A stretch of DNA of 5,124 bases from Gemmatimonadota bacterium (GTDB taxonomy: Bacteria; Gemmatimonadota; Gemmatimonadetes; Longimicrobiales; Gaopeijiaceae), in NCBI GenBank assembly GCA_016209995.1, contig JACQVC010000040.1:1-5124 (forward strand), written 5' to 3'. Below are positions 1 through 5,124 of the stretch, piece after piece. Below the pieces are notes generated by a model. That model ran no database searches and was not told the DNA's origin. It saw nothing but the letters and a program-made list of their open reading frames with translations. Position numbers and translations under genes: made by a program. Numbering within the stretch: the stretch's first letter is position 1; every line of letters begins with the position of its first letter.

Positions 1-1
1 C

Positions 2-373
2 GATGAGATGCCGTTCGCGCAGGCACCCACCGCGCTGAAGGATGAGCTAGCGGACCTGAAGTACAAGCCGGCCATCGCCGTGGGTGTGGCATTTCGGCCC
101 AGCTCAATGCTCACGCTGTCCGGAGACTTCCGCCAGCAGCTGGGCGACGGCCTGGCCCTCGAACCCAAGAGTCACCTGGGGGCAGGAGCCGAGCTGCGTC
201 TCCTCCCGATTCTGCCCTTACGGGGCGGTTTCGCCGTGGTGACCGGAGGGACACTGCTGAGCTGGGGCGCAGGACTCGAGCTCGGTGTGCTCAATATCAG
301 TGCTGCTGCAGCGAGTCGAGGCGGCGACGTGCTCGGCATGGTAGGAATCTCGTTCGGAGGCCGGCCGCGGTAG
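2..373 (+). CDS. C-terminal part of a probable outer-membrane β-barrel protein (DUF5723-like), 5' end outside window
   Basis: The reading frame is open from the window edge to a TAG stop, so the gene starts upstream; the ATG at base 8 is probably internal. The visible 123 residues or so alternate short hydrophobic and polar stretches joined by Gly-rich turns, as in transmembrane β-strands. Examples are the segments around AIAVGVAFRPSSMLTLSGDF, HLGAGAELRLLPILPLRGGF and VLGMVGISFGG. The pattern of an alternative-size barrel strand, a GAELRLLP-like strand, an LRGGF strand and a final glycine-rich strand resembles the C-terminus of DUF5723/PorV-like proteins of Gemmatimonadota and Bacteroidota. 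That family link is from memory of the pattern. The last strand has Phe five residues from the end rather than at the very C-terminus, so the usual barrel-assembly signal is not perfect. The role is unknown; a structural or transport part in the outer membrane is the best guess. It converges on the M28 peptidase gene, with 22 bases between the stops. Confidence 0.6.
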   Translation, partial: DEMPFAQAPTALKDELADLKYKPAIAVGVAFRPSSMLTLSGDFRQQLGDGLALEPKSHLGAGAELRLLPILPLRGGFAVVTGGTLLSWGAGLELGVLNISAAAASRGGDVLGMVGISFGGRPR

Positions 374-395
374 AAATCAGCGGGTCAGCGAGTGA

Positions 396-1916
396 CTACC
401 TCCCCAACGACCGGAGCACCTCCCTGCCCTGCGCCGACCACTCGGGCCTATCCGGTGAGTTCGCCACGCGCAGAACCGTGTGGAAGGCAAGACGTGCAAC
501 GCGCGCTACCTTGTCTGCATCGACGCGGTCCGGCTCGTCGGACGGCTGGTGATAGTCCTCGTGTACGCCCGCAAAGACGAAGACCGCTGGAATACCTCGG
601 GTGACGAAGTTGAAGTGATCGCTGCGGAAGAAGAACTGTTCTTCCGGCCAGCGGTCGCCGGTCACGACCAGCCCGAGATTCTCTACGTCGCCGGCAACAT
701 CGCGGACCACCCGGCCCAGCGACGAGAATTCACCACCGATGAGGGCGAGCGAGTCCGGACCGTTGCGGCCGACCATGTCGAGGTTCAGATCGGCCACGAT
801 CGAATCCACGGGTACGGGCGAGTGCTCGAGGAACCAGCGCGAACCCAACAGCCCTGCTTCCTCCCCGCTCACCGCGATGAAGATCACCGAGCGACGGGGT
901 GGCGAGGGTAAAGCGGTAAAGGCCTGAGCGACCTCCAGGAGCGCCGTCACTCCGGAAGCGTCGTCATCGGCTCCGTTGTAGATGGAGTCGCCGTTTACAG
1001 GCTCGCCAACTCCCAGATGGTCCACGTGCGCGGTGACGACTACGTACGTATTGGACAGTAGCGGGTCGGCTCCGCGATAGAGCGCGACCGCGTTCACTCC
1101 CTCGGCCTGATCCATGTGCTCTGCCGGCACGGCCAACTCGATCTCCACGGGAACCGTGCCCAGCAAGCTGTCCAGCTCGCCCGCGGGAATGGAGCGCCCC
1201 AGCGCGCTCTCGAGCAGCGCCCCCGTGACGAAAACTTCCGCCAGTGGCGCCAAGCCGCCGAAAAGACGCGCGGGACGGGAGACGGCGGCCGTCACGTCGC
1301 GGATCAGATCCGAGGATGTCGCGGCATCCACAACGTGGATGACCGCCGCGGCATTCCTCAGCGCGGCTTCTCGCACGTTGCGATCCCGAGCCTGGAGCCA
1401 GGACGGCGTCCCAGTGGCGCCCGGGAGAGCGGCGGCCACGGCGGGCGGCGGGTCACTGCCCCCGTCGGCTGCGGCAGCCGGTGCCGCAACCCCCCTCACT
1501 CGCCCGGCGATCCGGGGCGTACGACCTGGGGACACGGCAAAATCCACCCCCGGGCGCCCCAGCACGGCTCCGCCCGGTCCTCTGATCTCCAGCCGTGACT
1601 GCTCGGGGGTCAACCGAACCAGCGGGTAGGGGTAACGCTGAACGTAGCTCGTGTCCCCGACTCCGGGGCTCAACCCGAACGAAGCGAGCTCACGGGACAA
1701 GTAGGCGACTGCCGTATCGAGCCCCGGGCTCGGCGTCGCCCGGCCACGCAGCGCATCACTTGCCAGGAAAGCCAGATGCCGCTCTGCATCGCTTGCCGTT
1801 ATCGTGGCGACGGCTTCCTGCGTGCCGGGCGGCTCCAGGTCGCGGCTACCTGCGCCTGCACACCCGACCGAGGCCACAGCCACGACGACGACTATGTTGT
1901 AGAATCGAACTCGCAC
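396..1916 (-). CDS. M28-family zinc metallopeptidase, probable lipoprotein
   Basis: This 506-residue protein should be a di-zinc aminopeptidase or carboxypeptidase of family M28, exported and probably lipid-anchored. The N-terminus has a short basic start, a Val/Ala-rich hydrophobic run (residues 8-17) and Cys19 in an ASVGC context, a loose lipobox. Residues 43-100 hold the usual M28 N-terminal helix region (HLAFLASDALRGR). Residues about 130-260 look like an inserted PA (protease-associated) domain, with an Ala/Pro-rich loop at 144-170. The catalytic domain follows with every expected metal site: AHVDHLG (His297), NGADDDASG (Asp317/318), GEEAG (catalytic Glu352, ligand Glu353), LNLDMVGR (Asp380) and DYHQPSDE (His456). 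The site looks intact, so the enzyme is probably active; substrate cannot be told. The start is GTG, chosen because a strong Shine-Dalgarno sequence lies five bases upstream and the signal sequence begins there. It lies downstream of the DUF4384 gene on the same strand. Confidence 0.93.
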   Translation of the reverse strand: MRVRFYNIVVVVAVASVGCAGAGSRDLEPPGTQEAVATITASDAERHLAFLASDALRGRATPSPGLDTAVAYLSRELASFGLSPGVGDTSYVQRYPYPLVRLTPEQSRLEIRGPGGAVLGRPGVDFAVSPGRTPRIAGRVRGVAAPAAAADGGSDPPPAVAAALPGATGTPSWLQARDRNVREAALRNAAAVIHVVDAATSSDLIRDVTAAVSRPARLFGGLAPLAEVFVTGALLESALGRSIPAGELDSLLGTVPVEIELAVPAEHMDQAEGVNAVALYRGADPLLSNTYVVVTAHVDHLGVGEPVNGDSIYNGADDDASGVTALLEVAQAFTALPSPPRRSVIFIAVSGEEAGLLGSRWFLEHSPVPVDSIVADLNLDMVGRNGPDSLALIGGEFSSLGRVVRDVAGDVENLGLVVTGDRWPEEQFFFRSDHFNFVTRGIPAVFVFAGVHEDYHQPSDEPDRVDADKVARVARLAFHTVLRVANSPDRPEWSAQGREVLRSLGR

Positions 1917-1921
1917 GCGGG

Positions 1922-1930
1922 CTCCCCCTC
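1922..1930 (-). promoter_or_regulatory. Ribosome binding site of the M28 peptidase gene
   Basis: On the minus strand this reads GAGGGGGAG and is followed by CCCGC and then the GTG start. The good match and five-base spacing decide in favour of GTG at 1916 as the true start, since no nearby ATG is in frame. Confidence 0.7.
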
Positions 1931-1955
1931 AGCTCGATGGATCGATCGCACCCAC

Positions 1956-1984
1956 AGGATAACGGCGTTGCCTCGCAGTTTCTA
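1956..1984 (-). promoter_or_regulatory. Possible sigma-70-type promoter for the M28 peptidase gene
   Basis: On the minus strand, TAGAAA (1984-1979, four of six matches to TTGACA) and TATCCT (1961-1956, four of six to TATAAT) are separated by exactly 17 bases. Transcription would begin near 1949, giving a leader of about 33 bases before the GTG start. A short inverted repeat, TCGAT-GG-ATCGA (1934-1945), lies between this promoter and the ribosome binding site. The match is by eye only and such pairs occur by chance. Confidence 0.3.
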
Positions 1985-2077
1985 GGCAGCCGCCCAACGC
2001 TGGCTCTGACGGATGCTTTGTGAGGGCTTACGGTGTTACGCGGAAAGTGTAAGAAGGGAGATAAGTGGACCGCTACT

Positions 2078-3283
2078 CTACCTCCCAGGCGGCCGACGCC
2101 GCGCGGGCTGCGAGGATGAAGGCACTGGTGGTGGACGCGAGGGACGCGATTCGGTCAGCGGAGCCGACCGCGCCGCCGGGGGTGAAGTCTCGCGTCCCCT
2201 CTGGGGAGTCTGAGCCGCCGGCTCGCTGCGCCGAGGCGCACCGGGTCGCGTCGCGTCGGGCCTGCTCTGCGCCGGACTTGGGCTCGCCGGCGTGAGGTTT
2301 GGTGCAGGCACCCGGCGTTCCAGCGTGGGACGTTCCTTCCGGTCTGGCCCCGCGTCGAGCCGAACGGCCGGTGCCGGCGGCGCGACTCCACCCCGATCCG
2401 GCACGATCACGCTTGGGTCGGTGGCCCGACGTTCCGGAGACGCCGCCCGGACCTCTGGCATAGCCGACCGGCTTTCAACCAACGGCGTTCCAGGTTCGCC
2501 GCTCGCCCGCTCCTTGAAGACGAACCGCCGGCGCTCCGGATCCGGAGGCCGCGCGTAAACGACTTGCGAGCCTCGATACCGGGTCACCGGATAGTAGTAG
2601 GGATCGTCCTGGATGACGACCCGGAACCGCACACAGGCGTACGTATATGGATTCCAGACGGCGTAGGGTCGAAAACCGTGACAGTCGTAGCAAAGGAAAC
2701 GAGGGTACGCGTAGGTGCGCTCCACGTGGTAAGCCGTGAAGTCGAGGGCATAGCCGTGACGTTCCCAGGTCGGGAGCAAGAACGCCACGTAGTCGTGCAT
2801 GGCCGCGTACGGATCGCCGTAAATGCGGCTGTACTCGGTGCCGAGGTCCCACACCCGATCGTACTCGGAGTAATAGACGCCCGAAAAGTCCAGCGGCGCC
2901 GCCGAGGCCACGATGAAAAGGTAGCCCACACCCGGATCATCGTCGACGTTCCAGAAGGGCGAATCTCCGACGAAAAGCCGGTAGGTGCGGCCGCGCAGCA
3001 CGAGATTGTCCTCACCGGGAGAGCGTGGATACAGAAGTCGCGCGAAGCCGTTCGTGTCCACGTGGAAGATCGCCACGTACGCATCCTCGCTGACCCGATA
3101 GTAGGCCCGCATCTGCGCTCCGCGGCGCAGCACCGGCTCGTTCCCATCCTGAAGCCACACTCTCGCCGTAAGCTCAGATGTCTGCCTCGCTCTCGAGGCT
3201 CGGGCCGGACCAGCGGCGCTCGGCCCCTCGCGGAAGCCCGCCAGAAGCAGCGTACATGCCAGGGCTGAGGCAACGAGCCTCAT
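2078..3283 (-). CDS. Secreted DUF4384 domain protein with Tyr-rich core and Pro/Arg-rich tail
   Basis: The frame runs further upstream to 3484, but I start at the ATG at 3283 because AGGAG lies eight bases before it and the protein then opens with a clear signal peptide (MRLVASALACTLLLAGF, cleavage around residues 25-30). That gives 401 residues. Residues about 38-120 match DUF4384: a RVWLQDG strand, LRRGAQMRAYYRV, AYVAIFHVDTNGFARLLYP and LRGRTYRLF, a β-domain found in exported and surface-associated proteins. Residues 131-240 are dense in aromatics (19 Tyr in 110) and carry Cys198-Tyr-Asp-Cys201-His202 and Cys217. Residues 246-401 are low-complexity, with about 35 Pro and 27 Arg, and net positive, so probably disordered. 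No catalytic motif is visible. The function is unknown; an envelope or periplasmic binding or structural role is the most that can be inferred. It is divergent from the DUF58 gene and upstream of the M28 peptidase. Confidence 0.85.
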   Translation of the reverse strand: MRLVASALACTLLLAGFREGPSAAGPARASRARQTSELTARVWLQDGNEPVLRRGAQMRAYYRVSEDAYVAIFHVDTNGFARLLYPRSPGEDNLVLRGRTYRLFVGDSPFWNVDDDPGVGYLFIVASAAPLDFSGVYYSEYDRVWDLGTEYSRIYGDPYAAMHDYVAFLLPTWERHGYALDFTAYHVERTYAYPRFLCYDCHGFRPYAVWNPYTYACVRFRVVIQDDPYYYPVTRYRGSQVVYARPPDPERRRFVFKERASGEPGTPLVESRSAMPEVRAASPERRATDPSVIVPDRGGVAPPAPAVRLDAGPDRKERPTLERRVPAPNLTPASPSPAQSRPDATRPGAPRRSEPAAQTPQRGRETSPPAARSAPLTESRPSRPPPVPSSSQPARRRPPGR

Positions 3284-3291
3284 CGAAACGA

Positions 3292-3296
3292 CTCCT
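3292..3296 (-). promoter_or_regulatory. Ribosome binding site of the DUF4384 gene
   Basis: The minus strand reads AGGAG, then eight bases, then the ATG at 3283. This site, with the signal peptide that follows, selects this start over the longer open frame that begins at 3484, whose extra 67 residues show no protein-like pattern. Confidence 0.7.
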
Positions 3297-3459
3297 GCAG
3301 GCGCAGCGGCATCGTCACGCTGTCCCGCCCACACTACGGTTGTGCGAATCGTGTTCGCCCTGCTAACGGCAGGTTGCGTGCCATCCCCGACACGCCGACA
3401 TCCCTGCATCCAACGCCAAGTTACAGCTTCTGGTTCGCCGTCTCCACCCCTGAGGCCGT

Positions 3460-3494
3460 CCCCCGAGGAGGACGTGCCCTCCAACCCCCGAGGA
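3460..3494. repeat. Pair of 10-base direct repeats (CCCCCGAGGA)
   Basis: The two perfect copies start 25 bases apart, at 3460 and 3485. The region between them also forms a five-base stem, GGAGG at 3467-3471 with CCTCC at 3478-3482. The position, 70-100 bases upstream of the DUF58 start, would suit a regulator binding site, but in G+C-rich DNA a repeat of this size can be chance. Confidence 0.4.
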
Positions 3495-3549
3495 CAACAC
3501 TTGCGTTGTGCGCTCGAGCGCCGCCTCGCCCGCCGACCTGTTCGTCCGC

Positions 3550-3555
3550 TAACTT
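3550..3555 (+). promoter_or_regulatory. Possible -10 element for a leaderless DUF58 transcript
   Basis: TAACTT fits the TANNNT form of an extended set of bacterial -10 elements and ends six bases before the ATG at 3562. With no Shine-Dalgarno sequence between it and the start, the arrangement is what leaderless genes show: transcription beginning at or next to the start codon. No good -35 is visible 17 bases upstream. Confidence 0.3.
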
Positions 3556-3561
3556 GTGCGC

Positions 3562-4494
3562 ATGAGTCAGGCCTCCGACAACAGTAGCTCCGGGCAGGTG
3601 CGCGCAGATCTCTTGAGCCCGCGGGAACTGGCCCAGCTTGGAGATCTCGAGTTCGTAGCGCGTCAGGTCGTGCAGGGTTTTCTCATGGGTCTGCACCGCT
3701 GGCCGCACCACGGTTTCTCCGCGGAGTTCGCCGAGCACCGCGCGTACCAGCCGGGTGACGACACGGCCCACGTCGATTGGCGCGTGTTCGGCCGGTCCGA
3801 TCGCTACTACGTCAAGGAATACGAAGCGGAGACGAATCTCAAGGCCTACCTCCTGCTCGACGTTAGCGCGTCCATGGATTGGAGCTCGCGGCCCGATGAG
3901 CTGCCGGCGAAGCTCTGGTATGCGAAGCAGCTTACGGCCTGTCTGGCGTTGATTCTCCTCCGCCAGGGTGATGCCGTGGGGCTCGTGGCGTTCGACGACC
4001 GTATCCGTGAGACCGTGGCCGCTCGTGGAGGGCGCCGGCAGTGGACTCAGCTCACGCGCCGGCTCGGTGGCCTGCAGGCGGGACGGCAGACGGTTGTTCA
4101 CACCATCCTCCGCGAGGTTGGGGCTCGTCTGCGACGCCCCGGTCTGATGGTCCTGGTCTCCGACCTGCTCGTGGATCCCGAGGAGACTCGCCGCACACTT
4201 CAAGCCCTGCGACACCGGGGCCACGAAGTGCTGGTTTTTCACATACTCGACCCCGGCGAGCGCGAGCTGCCCGCCATGCCGGACGCACAGTTCTACGACC
4301 CGGAAACCGGCGAGGAGCTTCCCGTGCGATTGTCGGACGTGCGGGCCGAGTACCGGCGAGCCGTCGCCGACGTGCTCGCCGAGTGGCAGAAGGAGCTGGG
4401 TCGGCACGGAGTCGACTATAGCGCGGTGAGCACGCATGAGGGCTTCACCGCCGCACTCCGCGCGTACATTCGCAAGCGCGAGCAGCTGCGCTAG
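3562..4494 (+). CDS. DUF58 domain protein with VWA-like MIDAS motif
   Basis: This 310-residue soluble protein belongs to the DUF58 family, which usually acts with a MoxR-type AAA+ ATPase and membrane VWA proteins in envelope-stress or complex-assembly roles. The family signature is complete: FAEHRAYQPGDDTAHVDWRVFGR (about residues 56-78, split here as RxYxPGDD at 60-67 and HVDWRV at 70-75), then YYVKEYEAE, then a LLLDVSASMDW strand with the MIDAS DxSxS at residues 100-104. Later VWA-like elements include VGLVAFDD (about 139-146) and MVLVSDLL (Asp201). No signal peptide or membrane helix is present, so it is cytoplasmic. I choose the ATG at 3562; an in-frame GTG at 3556 is an alternative that would add two residues. 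Neither has a Shine-Dalgarno sequence. The BatA-like gene follows after five bases, so the two are surely co-transcribed. The biological target is not known. Confidence 0.93.
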   Translation: MSQASDNSSSGQVRADLLSPRELAQLGDLEFVARQVVQGFLMGLHRWPHHGFSAEFAEHRAYQPGDDTAHVDWRVFGRSDRYYVKEYEAETNLKAYLLLDVSASMDWSSRPDELPAKLWYAKQLTACLALILLRQGDAVGLVAFDDRIRETVAARGGRRQWTQLTRRLGGLQAGRQTVVHTILREVGARLRRPGLMVLVSDLLVDPEETRRTLQALRHRGHEVLVFHILDPGERELPAMPDAQFYDPETGEELPVRLSDVRAEYRRAVADVLAEWQKELGRHGVDYSAVSTHEGFTAALRAYIRKREQLR

Positions 4495-4499
4495 TTGCT

Positions 4500-5124
4500 A
4501 TGGGACTGCTGAGCCCCCTCTTCCTGATCGCGAGCGTCGCTCTGGCGATTCCGGTCCTCCTGCACTTCCTCCACCGGCACCACGCACCTCGCCTGGCGTT
4601 CCCAGCCCTGCGTTATCTGCGCCGCGCCGAGGAGAAGAATGCATTCCGCATACGGTTGCGCCAGCTCCTTCTGCTGGCGCTACGAATCGCCGCCGTACTC
4701 TTGCTGGTCACCGCTGGAGCGCAGCCGTACCTGGCGGGCCGGGGCACCTCTCACGAGCCGACGTCTGTGGCTATTGTCCTGGATAACTCGGCGAGCACGG
4801 GAGTCATCGAGGGTGACGCACGCTTCTACGATCACCTGTCGGCACTCGCGATCGCGAGCGCGCAAGGCGCCGGAGCAGCGGACCGCGTCTGGGTGCTGCG
4901 CGCCGGCGAACCGTGGGATCCGGCCATCGCGGGTGGAGGCTCCGACGCACGCCAGCGGATTCTGGATACCGAAGTCGTCACGACACGGGCGGACCTCACC
5001 GAGCAGATCGCCCGCGCACGCGAGCTGGTTCGGACGGCCCGGGACGTCGCCGCGGAGGTTCACCTTTTCTCAGCCTTCCAGCGCAGCGCTCTGCGCGGAG
5101 AGCTCGCTCAGTCAGGTGAGGGCG
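4500..5124 (+). CDS. BatA-type membrane protein with VWA-like domain, 3' end outside window
   Basis: The frame stays open to the window edge, giving the first 208 residues. The N-terminus is typical of the BatA N-terminal domain: MGLLSPLFLIASVALAIPVL (first membrane helix about 5-24), LHFLHRHHAPRLAFPALRYL, a polar stretch, then a second membrane helix at about 56-74 (LLLLALRIAAVLLLV). A VWA-like domain begins at about residue 88 with the strand VAIVLDNSAST, whose DxSxS (95-99) can form a MIDAS site. The rest, with DRVWVLRAG and VAAEVHLFSAF strands, fits a Rossmann-like VWA fold. It is anchored in the inner membrane. Relatives are often 600-700 residues long, so most of the protein is probably missing here. 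It starts five bases after the DUF58 stop without a clear ribosome binding site, which suggests translational coupling. The pair probably acts together, although their MoxR partner is not seen. Confidence 0.88.
   Translation, partial: MGLLSPLFLIASVALAIPVLLHFLHRHHAPRLAFPALRYLRRAEEKNAFRIRLRQLLLLALRIAAVLLLVTAGAQPYLAGRGTSHEPTSVAIVLDNSASTGVIEGDARFYDHLSALAIASAQGAGAADRVWVLRAGEPWDPAIAGGGSDARQRILDTEVVTTRADLTEQIARARELVRTARDVAAEVHLFSAFQRSALRGELAQSGEG

Larger units (their letters stand above)
1917..2077. other. Intergenic region between the DUF4384 and M28 genes
   Basis: Both flanking genes are on the minus strand. The M28-proximal half holds the ribosome binding site and the possible promoter. The DUF4384-proximal part (about 2028-2064) is richer in A and T than its surroundings and contains a direct TTACG-GTG-TTACG repeat. 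I find no convincing hairpin followed by a T-run that would terminate the DUF4384 transcript, so read-through into the peptidase gene is possible. Confidence 0.5.
3284..3561. other. Divergent intergenic region between the DUF4384 and DUF58 genes
   Basis: This 278-base stretch must hold the promoters of two divergent genes. Visible elements are an inverted repeat GCGAA-TCGTG-TTCGC (3344-3358), two copies of CCCCCGAGGA (3460-3469 and 3485-3494), a short stem GGAGG/CCTCC (3467-3482), another ACAAC/GTTGT (3494-3509), and a TAACTT hexamer just before the DUF58 start. No clear -35/-10 pair could be picked for the minus-strand gene. I see no RNA gene or small coding region here. Confidence 0.5.

Noticed and set aside
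369..400. Possible bidirectional terminator between the two convergent genes (GGTA/TACC outer arms, GTCA-GCGAG-TGAC inner stem)
   Set aside because: The inner stem is only four pairs, there is an 11-base bulge and no T-run, and the outer arms largely come from the two stop codons.
480..911. Plus-strand frames of 143 and 62 codons within the M28 region
   Set aside because: They are opposite the catalytic domain of the peptidase, where all metal-binding motifs are intact on the minus strand.
2564..3268. A 234-codon plus-strand frame opposite the DUF4384 gene
   Set aside because: It has no domain-like pattern or convincing ribosome binding site, and the opposite strand has a signal peptide and a DUF4384 domain.
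3331..3359. TAGTGT as the -10 element of a DUF4384 promoter on the minus strand
   Set aside because: No acceptable -35 lies at 16 to 18 bases upstream, so the hexamer alone is not enough.
3284..3484. N-terminal extension of the DUF4384 protein by 67 residues
   Set aside because: The extra sequence is not protein-like and would bury the signal peptide; the ATG at 3283 has AGGAG at good spacing.
3421..4437. A 338-codon open frame on the minus strand, longer than the DUF58 gene it overlaps
   Set aside because: It lies opposite a gene with a full DUF58 signature. Its translation has no recognisable domain, and long antisense frames are expected opposite G+C-rich codons.

Overview
The window is G+C-rich bacterial chromosome. 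Gene content points to a Gram-negative, diderm organism: an outer-membrane-type β-strand protein, a probable lipoprotein peptidase with a PA-like insert, a secreted DUF4384 protein, and a DUF58/BatA-type pair. The combination resembles Gemmatimonadota or a related phylum. That assignment is an inference from protein style, not from a marker gene.

Layout. (1) Bases 2-373 (+) are the 3' end of a gene whose product looks like an outer-membrane β-barrel (DUF5723-like). (2) Bases 396-1916 (-) encode a complete M28-family zinc metallopeptidase, probably a lipoprotein, convergent with gene 1 and only 22 bases from it. (3) Bases 2078-3283 (-) encode a secreted protein with a DUF4384 domain, a Tyr-rich middle and a Pro/Arg-rich disordered tail. 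It lies upstream of the peptidase on the same strand, with 161 bases between them. (4) A 278-base divergent intergenic region follows. (5) Bases 3562-4494 (+) encode a DUF58 protein with a von Willebrand A (VWA)-like MIDAS motif. (6) Bases 4500-5124 (+) begin a BatA-type membrane protein with a second VWA-like domain, cut by the window edge.

How the genes relate. The DUF58 and BatA-like genes form a tight operon (5-base gap). In known systems such genes work with a MoxR-type AAA+ ATPase, which is not in this window. The two minus-strand genes may be co-transcribed, but a possible promoter and a good ribosome binding site precede the peptidase, so it can also be read alone. Nothing ties the two strands into one pathway.

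I see no tRNA, rRNA, CRISPR array, insertion sequence or phage gene. No gene-free stretch exceeds 300 bases. Most of the window looks ordinary. The points most worth a second look are a lone CXXCH motif and the odd composition of the DUF4384 protein, and a possible leaderless start for the DUF58 gene.
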